From: an uncultured Lachnospiraceae bacterium
GTDB lineage: Bacteria > Bacillota > Clostridia > Lachnospirales > Lachnospiraceae
NCBI GenBank assembly: GCA_910579505.1
Contig: CAJTTZ010000002.1
Span: forward strand, 248,001 to 312,000
DNA: 64,000 nt
Direction of reading: 5' to 3'
Below, in pieces: positions 9,244 to 17,621 of this stretch (positions are counted from its first letter, which is position 1; every line of letters begins with the position of its first letter). Both the position numbers and the translations under genes were made by a program. The notes beneath the pieces were generated by a model that saw only the letters and a list, made by a program, of their open reading frames with translations, was not told the DNA's origin and made no database searches.

Positions 9244-9272
9244 GGGGCATGTCCATTCACCGAACATGCCCC
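9244..9272. other. Intergenic 9-bp hairpin
   Basis: GGGGCATGT and ACATGCCCC pair exactly around an 11-base loop. A T-rich run (GTTTTATTTTT) follows on the plus strand, where no gene ends. On the minus strand, downstream of the GT2 gene, no T run follows. It may attenuate transcription between the GT2 and DUF6020-like genes; the orientation is ambiguous. Confidence 0.35.
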
Positions 9273-9278
9273 GCCGTT

Positions 9279-10211
9279 TTATTTTTCCCGCACACGCCTC
9301 GTCACAAGAGACAAACGATATTCGAAATCTCGCCTGTTCTTCAGCGCCATATTGGATAATATCAACCCTGCAAACAGGGACTGTAAAGCCGCCAGACCGA
9401 TAAAGCCACAGACAAAAAGCGTGGGGAACCGATCCACCAGTCCCGTCTCTATATACGTGATGAAAATAGGAATAAAAAGCACCACTGCAAGCAGCGTCAG
9501 AATAACCGCGCACAACCCGAAAAATCCGAAGGGCTTGTAATCCCGATACAGCTTCAAAATCGTGTGGAGCACCTTAAATCCATCGGAGAAGGTATTTAAT
9601 TTCGACTCGCTGCCCTCCGGCCTGTCCCTGTAATCCACAACCACATTCTCAATCTGCATATTGTTGTAGACCGCGTGAATGGTCATTTCCGTCTCAATCT
9701 CAAATCCCGTGGAAAGCACGGGGAAGGTTTTTACAAAGCCATAGCTGAACGCGCGATAACCTGTCATAATATCCTTTATATCGCAGTGAAACAGCCTGTT
9801 GATGCTGCCGCGCACGATGGAATTACCAAAATTGTGGAAAGGTCTCTTATTCTCCGTAAAATAGGTGGAGGAAAGCCTGTCTCCCACCACCATATCCGCA
9901 TTGTGGTGAAGCACCTTGTCCACCATCTCCCTCGCGTACTCCATCGGGTAGGTATCGTCGCCGTCCACCATGATATAGCACTCCGCCTCTATCTCCCGAA
10001 ACATTCTGCGCATCACGTTACCTTTTCCCTGCATGTGCTCATAGCGGATCACGGCGCCGGCCTCCTTCGCAAGCTCGACCGTGCGGTCACTGGAATTATT
10101 ATCATAGACATAGACCACCGCTTCCGGCAGGGCCTCCCTGGCGTCCCCCACCACCTTCGCTATTGTTTTTTCTTCATTATAACAGGGAATCAATACCGCA
10201 ATTTTATCCAT
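9279..10211 (-). CDS. GT2 polyprenyl-phosphate glycosyltransferase (DPM1/GtrB type)
   Basis: 310 residues. The GT-A core starts at IAVLIPCYNEE; the acidic motifs VYDNNSSDRT and MVDGDDTYP provide nucleotide and metal binding. Two membrane helices at about 225-250 and 262-287 give the GtrB/dolichol-phosphate-mannose-synthase layout. Such enzymes move a sugar from a nucleotide donor to undecaprenyl phosphate on the inner face, supplying GT-C enzymes outside. Several GT-C candidates lie nearby. ATG 10211 has GGAGA upstream. It sits between the MBOAT and DUF6020-like genes in the same direction, 71 bases after the former. Confidence 0.93.
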   Translation of the reverse strand: MDKIAVLIPCYNEEKTIAKVVGDAREALPEAVVYVYDNNSSDRTVELAKEAGAVIRYEHMQGKGNVMRRMFREIEAECYIMVDGDDTYPMEYAREMVDKVLHHNADMVVGDRLSSTYFTENKRPFHNFGNSIVRGSINRLFHCDIKDIMTGYRAFSYGFVKTFPVLSTGFEIETEMTIHAVYNNMQIENVVVDYRDRPEGSESKLNTFSDGFKVLHTILKLYRDYKPFGFFGLCAVILTLLAVVLFIPIFITYIETGLVDRFPTLFVCGFIGLAALQSLFAGLILSNMALKNRRDFEYRLSLVTRRVREK

Positions 10212-10282
10212 TCTCCGTCTCCCGTACCATTAATCTTACCTTTAAGTTTACCACAGATTTCCAGTCTTTACTATCTGATTTT

Positions 10283-11827
10283 CTAAAATCCCTGATAGAT
10301 GAACTCCGCCGCGCTGTACCCCGGTCCGTAATACCCAAGCAGTATGACCGCAAACAGAAGCGCATACCACAAAACCCACCGCAAAGGAAGCGGCTTTTTC
10401 GCAATGGATTCGCGCACCGGCTCTTTTCTCTGTTTCAGGGACAAAGCCCACAGAAGAAGCAGGGAGAGAACCGCTGCCCCCGTCTCGATCCCGTCAAGGC
10501 CAAGCTGCAGCACGGAACCGTCCCATAGAATCTGCGGATTCCACACACGCACCGCGCCTCTTAGCATGGCAAACGCGTCGCCTAAGGAATCGGCGCGGAA
10601 AAACAGGTCGCCGACACACACAAGAAAGAATGTGCGTAGGATACGGACGCCGCCTAAGAACCGGCCGTCCCCGTTTACATGCAGCCGCTCGTTCAAACGC
10701 GCAAACGGCGGCGCAAGCAGTTCCTCCATCACGATATAAAACCAGTGCAGGAGGCCGGAACCGATCACAAACTTCCAGTCTCCGCCGTGCCATATGCCCA
10801 CCGTCAGCCACAGGACGAACATGGCGGCAAACGTGGCGTACTGTTTTCCGCGCTTTTTACCAAATCTCCTTTTCAGGGACTGGTTCAGGTCTGTAAAGAG
10901 TTTTGACCGAAGAAGGGGGTAAAAAACATAATCCTTCATCCACACGCCGAGCGTAATATGCCATCTCCGCCAGTACTCCGCAACGCTCTTCGCAAAAAAG
11001 GGCGTCTTAAAATTTTCCGGCAATACGATGCCCAGACTTTGGGACAGTCCAAGCACAATATCCATACAGCCGGAAAAATCCGTGTAAAGCTGAAGCGCGT
11101 AACAGACGGTCGCCAGCCAGATATAGGCGCCCGGATAGCTTTCATAGTCCCCATAAACCGTATTCACCAAAACACCGAGCCGCTCGGCGATCACCAGCTT
11201 TTTGAAAAAGCCCCAGACCATGCGCTGCAAGCCCTGCGTCACCTGTTTATAGTCAAAGTCATGCGGCGCAAAAAACTGTTCTGCATGCTCCCTGTACTTT
11301 AAGATCGGCCCTGAAATCAGATTCGGAAAATACAGCCCGTATAGGGCAAGCTTCCCGAAATTATTCTGTGCCTTTGCCAATCCGTAATAGACGTCGATCA
11401 CATAGCCAAGCAGGGAAAACGTGTAAAAACTGACTCCCAGGGGCACCAGAAAATCCACACCGGCGATCAGCCTGTCGGGCCCGCCGAAAAGGGCAGCCAT
11501 GCCGTCCACCGTGTTAATAAAAAAATTCACATACTTGAGGGCAAAAAGGATGCCGATATTGACCAAAATAGTCACTACCAAAATGCCCCTGCGCTTCCTC
11601 TCTTCCTCCACAGGCGCTACGGCAAGCAGTCTTGTGCCGACATAACAGGCACCCACAGACACAAGCGGATACAGAATCAGCGCCCCCTGCCCCGCAAGTA
11701 GGCAGTACGTGACGCTTCCCAGCAAAAGAAAACCCCATTGGAGCTTACGGGGAATACAGTAATATACGACTAATAAAATGGCAAAAAAACACAAAAAATA
11801 AAAGGAAGTGATACCCATGTTCTTCAT
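10283..11827 (-). CDS. MBOAT-family O-acyltransferase (AlgI/DltB-like)
   Basis: 514 residues with about eleven membrane segments. Core MBOAT motifs are visible: YWRRWHITLGVWMKDYVFYP near residue 290 and TVGIWHG near 345, whose His is the expected catalytic residue; a second conserved His follows in LLHWF. The family moves acyl groups from a cytoplasmic donor, often a carrier-protein thioester, across the membrane to an extracellular polymer. It is divergent from a second MBOAT gene with an 88-base shared promoter gap. GGAGG lies close before the first ATG, and an internal ATG three codons on is possible. Confidence 0.95.
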   Translation of the reverse strand: MKNMGITSFYFLCFFAILLVVYYCIPRKLQWGFLLLGSVTYCLLAGQGALILYPLVSVGACYVGTRLLAVAPVEEERKRRGILVVTILVNIGILFALKYVNFFINTVDGMAALFGGPDRLIAGVDFLVPLGVSFYTFSLLGYVIDVYYGLAKAQNNFGKLALYGLYFPNLISGPILKYREHAEQFFAPHDFDYKQVTQGLQRMVWGFFKKLVIAERLGVLVNTVYGDYESYPGAYIWLATVCYALQLYTDFSGCMDIVLGLSQSLGIVLPENFKTPFFAKSVAEYWRRWHITLGVWMKDYVFYPLLRSKLFTDLNQSLKRRFGKKRGKQYATFAAMFVLWLTVGIWHGGDWKFVIGSGLLHWFYIVMEELLAPPFARLNERLHVNGDGRFLGGVRILRTFFLVCVGDLFFRADSLGDAFAMLRGAVRVWNPQILWDGSVLQLGLDGIETGAAVLSLLLLWALSLKQRKEPVRESIAKKPLPLRWVLWYALLFAVILLGYYGPGYSAAEFIYQGF

Positions 11828-11841
11828 CCGCCTCCGTTTTC

Positions 11842-11849
11842 ACTATAGC
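11842..11849 (-). promoter_or_regulatory. Extended -10 promoter for the leftward MBOAT gene
   Basis: On the minus strand TGCTATAGT fits an extended -10, about 15 bases before the ATG at 11827, so the leader would be very short. No clear -35 is seen. It lies within the 88-base divergent gap and close to the opposite promoter at 11856-11884. Confidence 0.35.
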
Positions 11850-11855
11850 ACATGG

Positions 11856-11884
11856 TTGTAAATATTTCCACAATACAGTAAAAT
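11856..11884 (+). promoter_or_regulatory. Sigma-A-type promoter for the rightward MBOAT gene
   Basis: TTGTAA at 11856-11861 and TAAAAT at 11879-11884 are separated by exactly 17 bases. The start codon at 11916 has GGAGG five bases upstream, giving a leader of about 25 bases. Confidence 0.55.
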
Positions 11885-11915
11885 AATTAGCAGAAACAGG
11901 GGATCGGAGGCCATC

Positions 11916-13361
11916 ATGCTTTTTAATTCCATTCATTTTGCCGTCTTTTTGCTGGCGGCGTTTATCATGTACCATATTGTACCCGTCAGGTTTCGGTGGT
12001 GTTTCCTGCTGGCGGCCAGTTATGCCTTTTACATGAATCTGCATGCCGCCTACGGTCTTTTGCTTTTTTTCACCACAGTTCTTACCTACTTTCTGGCCCT
12101 TGGACTGGAAAAGGCTCCTCAGAAGACAAAAAAGCGGCTCTGCCTGCTGGGCGGCATTCTGCCGCTTACCGGCATCCTTCTGATCTTTAAACTGGGAGCT
12201 CCCGTCATCGACAGAGTCAACGCCATGATCGCTGCCGGGCGGCTTACCCTGCAGCCGCTGACCTTGAAAATCCTGCTGCCCGCAGGCGTTTCCTTCTATT
12301 TTTTTCAGTCCATGGGATATCTGATCGACGTTTATAAAGGAAAAATCCGTGCGGAACGGCACTTCGGTTATTACGCCCTCTTTGTCTCCTTCTTTCCGCA
12401 GCTTCTGGCTGGCCCCATAGGCCGGGCGGACGCCCTTTTGCCGCAGTTTAAAAAAGAGCGGCGCTTTTCTTATGAAAATGTGACCTACGGGCTCAAACTG
12501 ATGGCATGGGGTTATTTTAAAAAGCTGGTGATCGCGGACGTTTTTGCCGTCACCGTAAATAAAGTTTACGACAATGCATACAGCTATGTAGGCCTCGTTT
12601 TTATTGTAGTTACGGTGATGTTTGCAATCGAAATTTACTGTGACTTCTCGGGCTACTCAGATATCGCCATCGGCTGTGCAAAGCTCTTCGGCATTGATCT
12701 TGCGGTAAACTTTAAAAGCCCGTACCTCTCCTTTTCCATCCGGGAATTCTGGAGCCGGTGGCACATTTCGCTTTCTACCTGGTTCCGGGACTATGTTTAT
12801 ATCCCCCTTGGGGGTAACCGGGTTCCGAAATGGCGCAACTGCCTGAACCTCCTTCTCACCTTCCTGGTGAGCGGTTTCTGGCACGGAAGCAGCCTGACGT
12901 ATATCCTCTGGGGCGCAATCCACGGCCTTTTGCAGATTGTTGAAATCTTCGTTTACCCAAAGACGAGGCGTGGCGTTCCAGTCGTCAGGAAAAAACATTG
13001 GTGGCAGCTTTCCATAACCTTCATCCTGCTCTGTTTTACCTGGATCTTTTTCCGGGCAAACACCATTCAGGACGCCTTCTGGATAATCTCTAGGCTGTTC
13101 TGGGATATCGGAAGGCCCATGAATTATTTGAAAACTGCCGTGATCTGTCTGGACATGCCCTATTTGTCCATGTGCGGCATGCTGCTGCTGGCGGCTGTTC
13201 TTTTCCTCTATGATTTGGTTTCCCTGAAACAGGACGTGATTGGGCTTGTCTCCCGGCAGAAAGCGCCCGTCCGCTTTAGCGTTTATGTCCTGCTTCTGGT
13301 GGTGATCGCGCTGTTCTCCCATAAGGGGATCGCGACGGAGTTTATTTATTTTCAGTTTTAA
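11916..13361 (+). CDS. MBOAT-family O-acyltransferase (AlgI/DltB-like), second copy
   Basis: 481 residues with about ten membrane segments and the MBOAT core: EFWSRWHISLSTWFRDYVYI near 285, LVSGFWHG near 322 with the catalytic His, and GAIHGLLQ a little later. Its PLGGNR signature is the canonical AlgI form, which the neighbouring MBOAT lacks, so the two are diverged paralogues probably with different donors or acceptors. It is followed 90 bases later by an SGNH-like gene. MBOAT plus an anchored SGNH protein is the arrangement of DltB-DltD and alginate-acetylation pairs. Confidence 0.95.
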   Translation: MLFNSIHFAVFLLAAFIMYHIVPVRFRWCFLLAASYAFYMNLHAAYGLLLFFTTVLTYFLALGLEKAPQKTKKRLCLLGGILPLTGILLIFKLGAPVIDRVNAMIAAGRLTLQPLTLKILLPAGVSFYFFQSMGYLIDVYKGKIRAERHFGYYALFVSFFPQLLAGPIGRADALLPQFKKERRFSYENVTYGLKLMAWGYFKKLVIADVFAVTVNKVYDNAYSYVGLVFIVVTVMFAIEIYCDFSGYSDIAIGCAKLFGIDLAVNFKSPYLSFSIREFWSRWHISLSTWFRDYVYIPLGGNRVPKWRNCLNLLLTFLVSGFWHGSSLTYILWGAIHGLLQIVEIFVYPKTRRGVPVVRKKHWWQLSITFILLCFTWIFFRANTIQDAFWIISRLFWDIGRPMNYLKTAVICLDMPYLSMCGMLLLAAVLFLYDLVSLKQDVIGLVSRQKAPVRFSVYVLLLVVIALFSHKGIATEFIYFQF

Positions 13362-13451
13362 GACAGCATACATGCAGGCTATTGAAGTTGTGCAGAAAAA
13401 TAATTAATCCAAGTTATAAAATATTTCACGGTCAGTGGAAAGGAATCTTGT

Positions 13452-14471
13452 ATGAACAGAAATAAATCAGTCCCCGTTTTTATAATAAAATGTATCACCA
13501 TCCCCGCTACGGCGGTCCTGATTCTATTTCTTTTGAATATCCCGTATCGTAAGATCGACGATGCGAAGTATATGGACATGTGGAATCTGCGGATGCTGGG
13601 GAACCAGATTAATGAAGTGGAGATCGCCAATGTGGGCAGTTCCCACGGGGCATACGATTTTGTTTACGATGCGCTGACGCAGGACGGGTATTCCTGCTTT
13701 AACTTCGGCAGTGTGAGTCAGACTTACCAGTATGATCTGGCTTTGTTAAAAGAGTACGGGGAGCATCTGGACGAAGGCTGCGTGCTGTTTATTCCCGTCT
13801 CCTACTTTTCCTTTAACAATGAGACGGTGAACGGGACGGAGGCGCAGGCATTGTCCGTGAAATATTATCACTGTCTCTCCCCCAAAAATATACCCGACTA
13901 CGACCTCTACACGGATATCGTGACGACCAGGCTTCCCATTCTCTCCGCCGGGGAGGATCTGTTAAAGCTGCTGCCGGAGTTTTCTCCCTCACTCAAGGTA
14001 TTCGCCGCGGAGGAGGAACCGGCCGGAGCGTCCGCAGAAACGGATCAAAATGCCGCGGAATCTGTGACAATGGACGAGGCCGCAGTCGCGGAATTTGCAA
14101 ACCGGGCAGCCATGCGTTATGACCGCCACTTTAACAACAAGGAAGACCTCTTTTTACCCGAGCGCGAGGAACAGCTCCTTGCGCTGATCGACTATTGCAA
14201 AAAACACGGGCTTACGCCCGTGCTTATCACCACGCCCTTTTCCTCCTACTACAACGCGCCGGTATCCGAAGAGTTCTTCGACCAATTTTACAGTACAGTT
14301 AACCGCATTTCATCTGACACAGGCGTCAGTTATTATGACTACTCTCACGACGCGCGTTTCAGCGAAAATCTGACTTACTTTTCCGATTCCGACCATCTGA
14401 ATTCGGAGGGAGCGGCCTATTTCATGGAAATCATCGCAGAAGAAATACCGGAGCTGCGGGATGCGCTGTAG
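13452..14471 (+). CDS. DltD/SGNH-like membrane-anchored acyl-transfer partner
   Basis: 339 residues. A single N-terminal membrane segment (about 8-27) precedes an extracytoplasmic domain. The nucleophile block reads VGSSHGAYDF, i.e. GSSH in place of GDS, as in DltD-like and alginate-acetylation SGNH relatives. The C-terminal block SDSDHLNSEG supplies the Asp/His pair. A low-complexity Ala/Glu stretch sits at about 185-215. Directly after a MBOAT gene, it most likely completes transfer of the acyl group to the polymer outside the cell (inference from Dlt and Alg systems). AAAGGA lies before ATG 13452. Confidence 0.85.
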   Translation: MNRNKSVPVFIIKCITIPATAVLILFLLNIPYRKIDDAKYMDMWNLRMLGNQINEVEIANVGSSHGAYDFVYDALTQDGYSCFNFGSVSQTYQYDLALLKEYGEHLDEGCVLFIPVSYFSFNNETVNGTEAQALSVKYYHCLSPKNIPDYDLYTDIVTTRLPILSAGEDLLKLLPEFSPSLKVFAAEEEPAGASAETDQNAAESVTMDEAAVAEFANRAAMRYDRHFNNKEDLFLPEREEQLLALIDYCKKHGLTPVLITTPFSSYYNAPVSEEFFDQFYSTVNRISSDTGVSYYDYSHDARFSENLTYFSDSDHLNSEGAAYFMEIIAEEIPELRDAL

Positions 14472-14508
14472 CTCATTCCCCCCTCTTATGTGCCCGAAAC
14501 CAGTATCG

Positions 14509-14614
14509 CACATTTTTCCGGGGTTTTCAATTATGATTTGCACATTTTTCTGAGTTTTTTGTCGCAGATTTACACATTTTTCTAAAGTTATCTATATAAA
14601 CCTACACATTTTTC
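14509..14614. repeat. Four 10-bp direct repeats at an exact 32-bp period
   Basis: CACATTTTTC occurs at 14509, 14541, 14573 and 14605, each start exactly 32 bases after the last. The 22-base spacers are AT-rich and only loosely alike. It lies in the 216-base gap between the convergent SGNH and ChbG-type genes; no terminator or gene was recognised there. Thirty-two bases is about three helical turns, so the four elements would face the same side of the DNA. Confidence 0.8.
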
Positions 14615-14687
14615 CACAATCACCGTCGTGTCACTGCCATCTCACGCACAGACACTTCCACAAACACAGATGTCACTCACCCGGCTG

Positions 14688-15617
14688 TCACCACTCCACG
14701 CCGAGCACCGCCTCTTTCTCCACATGCCTGTCTTCACAAAGATAAAAATCATCCGCCGCGTCTTTCGCGATCTCAGGCGTAACCTCCTCCGGCAGGGTAA
14801 GGCCCGGATGAAAGAGAATTTCCAGCGTTCTTCCGTCCTTCTCGGCTTTGCGCTTCATTTTCCCGTATAGTTTTTCTATCCTCACCCGGTCCATCCGGCC
14901 GCTCATCACAAGTCCCCAGAGATACATCTGCTTCATGCCGTTCGCTTTACAAAAACGGTCCGCATTATGGGAGTAGAGGGACAGAAGCCTGTTTTTCACA
15001 AAATTCACAGGACGGTATGTCTTATATAGCGACACATCCGTCAAAAATACACCCAGCACCTCCTTTGAGTTGCGGATATACTCTAACACATACCCTTCCT
15101 CATGCACGACCTCCAGAACCGCCTCCCACACCACGGGAATCATGTGGGCGTGTTGGTGGCTGTCGATCCGCAGTCCTCTCTGTCCGCAGGAAATCCCATT
15201 CCCCGCGGCAATTTCCATGCACTTTTCGATGGCCGGCTGCGCCTTTGACAGCTGGGCCCTGATCTCACGCTTTAGCTGCGCCTTGATCCTTTTTCTCTTA
15301 TGCGGCAGATAGGATGCCGCAAAAAGACCGCCCCAGCCAAGTCCCATCAGGTCACTGTCCGCCTTTACCAGATCGGGGGCCGCCGCCTTTCCCGCCAGAC
15401 TTCTTCCCTCCACAAAATCAAGATGCACCGATAAAAGCGGCAGAAAGGGGAGATGCGGTATCTCCCCGTAAAGCAGTTCCATACATTCCTCAAAGCAGCT
15501 CATATTCGGCACAACACTGATGCTGTCAAGTCTGCCCGCCCGCATACACTCCAGCATATCCCGGGAAGTGTTCCCTGTCAGCGCGTAGTCATCCGCGTGA
15601 ATATCCGGTTTACCCAT
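14688..15617 (-). CDS. ChbG/HpnK (YdjC)-family carbohydrate deacetylase
   Basis: About 309 residues. It starts MGKPDIHADDYALT, with the metal-binding Asp pair and His of the YdjC family right at the N-terminus; RIDSHQHAHMIP near residue 135 supplies the further His ligands. Family members remove acetyl groups from N-acetyl sugars, including lipid-linked ones. ATG 15617 has GGAGG nine bases upstream and lies 1 base from the stop of the GT2 gene, implying translational coupling; the longer frame to 15749 would be buried in that gene. The pairing suggests it acts on the sugar that this GT2 puts on polyprenyl phosphate (inference). Confidence 0.92.
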   Translation of the reverse strand: MGKPDIHADDYALTGNTSRDMLECMRAGRLDSISVVPNMSCFEECMELLYGEIPHLPFLPLLSVHLDFVEGRSLAGKAAAPDLVKADSDLMGLGWGGLFAASYLPHKRKRIKAQLKREIRAQLSKAQPAIEKCMEIAAGNGISCGQRGLRIDSHQHAHMIPVVWEAVLEVVHEEGYVLEYIRNSKEVLGVFLTDVSLYKTYRPVNFVKNRLLSLYSHNADRFCKANGMKQMYLWGLVMSGRMDRVRIEKLYGKMKRKAEKDGRTLEILFHPGLTLPEEVTPEIAKDAADDFYLCEDRHVEKEAVLGVEW

Positions 15618-15618
15618 G

Positions 15619-16605
15619 TCAAAGCACCTCCCCGTCATCCTCTCGCCATACAAGCGTATCAATAATGTATCTGGGCCTGTGCTTCGTCTCCATATAAATC
15701 TTTCCGACGTATTCCCCGATAATGCCAAGCGATAAAAGGGTGATGCCACCGATAACCAGGGACACGATCAGGGTCGTGGTATATCCCGGTACATTGTTTC
15801 CCCTCGCCCAGTCCACCAGACCGATCACACACATCACCATGCTGAACAAAAACATGAAAAAGCCGAGTCCGCCGATCAGCCTGAGCGGGCGCACACTCAT
15901 AGAAGTAATGCCGTCCAGCGCCAGCGTCATCATCTTGTTGAGCGTATACTTGGAATGTCCCGCCTCCCTTGCCTTTACATCAAAATAGACCACGTCGGAA
16001 GGAAAACCCATAGTGGGAATCAGGCCGCGCAGAAAAAGATTCGTCTCCTTGTACTCCGACAGGGCATCAAGTGCCTTCTTCGACATCAGACGGTAGTCCG
16101 CGTGGTTCGTCATAACCGTACTTCCCAGCATGTGCATCAACTTATAGTAAGCGGTTGCCGTGGCCTTCTTAAAGAAGCCGTCGGAGTGCCTGTCGTTGCG
16201 GACGCCGTATACCACCTCACAGCCCTCCATGTAACAGGCCAGAAACGAATCCAGCGCCTCGATATCCTGCTGCAGATCCGCATCAATGGTCACCACCACA
16301 TCCGCATACTTTCTCGCCGTCATCATCCCGGCTAAAATCGCGCTCTGATGGCCATAATTTCCCGCCAGACTCACCACGGAAAACCGCCTGTCCTTCGCCG
16401 CGATCCCATGAAGCAGCTGCAGGGTTTTATCCTTGCTCCCGTCATTTACAAACATAACTTTGGAGCCTTTTGCTATCTTTTGTTCCCCCTCAAGCCGGGT
16501 CAGCTTTTCTCCCATAACGGCGGCGGTTTTCTCCACCACTTCCTCCTCGTTATAGCAGGGCACTACCAAATATAAAACCGGAATTTCTCTCATCGTTTCA
16601 GCCAT
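15619..16605 (-). CDS. GT2 polyprenyl-phosphate glycosyltransferase (GtrB/ArnC type)
   Basis: About 328 residues. The GT-A core begins LYLVVPCYNEEE, with FVNDGSKDKT and VTIDADLQQD as acidic motifs. Two C-terminal membrane helices (about 230-255 and 266-290) give the ArnC/GtrB shape. ATG 16605 has GGAG six bases upstream and overlaps the end of the epimerase gene by 8 bases; an ATG at 16593 is the alternative. It probably forms undecaprenyl-phosphate-linked sugar. The coupled ChbG-type deacetylase downstream and the UDP-uronate genes upstream hint at an N-acetylated or uronic-acid-derived donor; this is inference. Confidence 0.93.
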   Translation of the reverse strand: MAETMREIPVLYLVVPCYNEEEVVEKTAAVMGEKLTRLEGEQKIAKGSKVMFVNDGSKDKTLQLLHGIAAKDRRFSVVSLAGNYGHQSAILAGMMTARKYADVVVTIDADLQQDIEALDSFLACYMEGCEVVYGVRNDRHSDGFFKKATATAYYKLMHMLGSTVMTNHADYRLMSKKALDALSEYKETNLFLRGLIPTMGFPSDVVYFDVKAREAGHSKYTLNKMMTLALDGITSMSVRPLRLIGGLGFFMFLFSMVMCVIGLVDWARGNNVPGYTTTLIVSLVIGGITLLSLGIIGEYVGKIYMETKHRPRYIIDTLVWREDDGEVL

Positions 16606-17602
16606 TTTCCTCTCCGTAGTAACTGCGGTACCAGTCCACAAACTTCTGCAGACCTTCCTCGATGGAAGTTTCCGGCTTAAAGTCGTAGTCCCGCATCAGA
16701 TCCGTGACATCCGCGTAGGTCTGGTACACGTCGCCGGGCTGCATGGGCAGATACTCTTTCTTCGCCTCCTTGCCCAGACACCTCTCCAGCGTCTCTATAT
16801 AATCCATCAGCTTCACAGGTTTATTATTGCCGATGTTATAAAGCTTATAGTACGCGCCCTTTTCATTTTTTTCGGGCGGATTGCAAAGAATGTTTTCCAC
16901 GCCCTGCACAATATCGTCAATATAAGTGAAATCCCGCATCATGTCGCCCTTGTTATACACCTGAATCGGCTCTCCCGCGAGTATCTTTTTCGTAAATTTG
17001 AAATACGCCATATCCGGCCTGCCAAACGGTCCATAAACCGTGAAAAAGCGAAGTCCTGTAACGGGAATGGAAAAAAGCTTGCTGTAAGCATGCGCCATCA
17101 GCTCATTGGATTTCTTGGTGGCCGCATAGAGGCTTACCGGCTCGTCCACCTTATCCTCCGTGGAAAAAGGCACTTTTTCATTGCCGCCGTATACGGAGCT
17201 GGACGAGGCGTACACCAGATGCTCAACAGGAAAATAACGGCATCCCTCCAGTATGTGGAAAAATCCCATCATGTTGGATTCCATATAGGCGGACGGATTG
17301 TCTATACTGTAACGGACGCCCGCCTGCGCTCCCAGGTTCACCACAATATCAGGCCTGTATTCCTGAAACACCCGGAACACATCCGCGTTGTCCGCCAGAT
17401 CGCCTTTGACAAACGTATATTTGTCATAATAGTACAGCTTTGCCAGCCGGTCCTCTTTCAGCCTCACGTCATAATAATCGTTCATGTTGTCGAAACCGAT
17501 CACCCGCGCGTCCTTCTCCAAAAGGCTTTTGGATAAATGAAATCCGATAAAACCTGCGCCGCCGGTAATCAGATATGTCTTTGAGGGATCTAACTCTTTC
17601 AC
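16598..17602 (-). CDS. NAD-dependent epimerase, UDP-glucuronate 4-epimerase type
   Basis: 334 residues of an extended short-chain dehydrogenase. The NAD motif GGAGFIGFH lies at about 15-23. The catalytic region has YASSSSVYGG and then YAATKKSNE, giving the Tyr-x3-Lys pair, and RFFTVYGPFGRPDMA follows. The phrase DNMNDYYDVRLKEDRL is characteristic of UDP-glucuronate 4-epimerases. Directly after a UDP-glucose 6-dehydrogenase gene (gap about 19 bases), it likely converts UDP-glucuronate to UDP-galacturonate for the glycan. Confidence 0.9.
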   Translation of the reverse strand: MKELDPSKTYLITGGAGFIGFHLSKSLLEKDARVIGFDNMNDYYDVRLKEDRLAKLYYYDKYTFVKGDLADNADVFRVFQEYRPDIVVNLGAQAGVRYSIDNPSAYMESNMMGFFHILEGCRYFPVEHLVYASSSSVYGGNEKVPFSTEDKVDEPVSLYAATKKSNELMAHAYSKLFSIPVTGLRFFTVYGPFGRPDMAYFKFTKKILAGEPIQVYNKGDMMRDFTYIDDIVQGVENILCNPPEKNEKGAYYKLYNIGNNKPVKLMDYIETLERCLGKEAKKEYLPMQPGDVYQTYADVTDLMRDYDFKPETSIEEGLQKFVDWYRSYYGEENG

Positions 17603-17621
17603 AGCCGCTCCTTTCCGCCGC

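Noticed and set aside
12657..13373. 238-codon minus-strand frame opposite the second MBOAT gene
   Set aside because: The plus strand contains invariant MBOAT motifs; the antisense product has none.
14509..14614. CRISPR array
   Set aside because: Only 10 bases are conserved per unit, spacers are loosely similar and AT-rich, there are four units and no cas gene.
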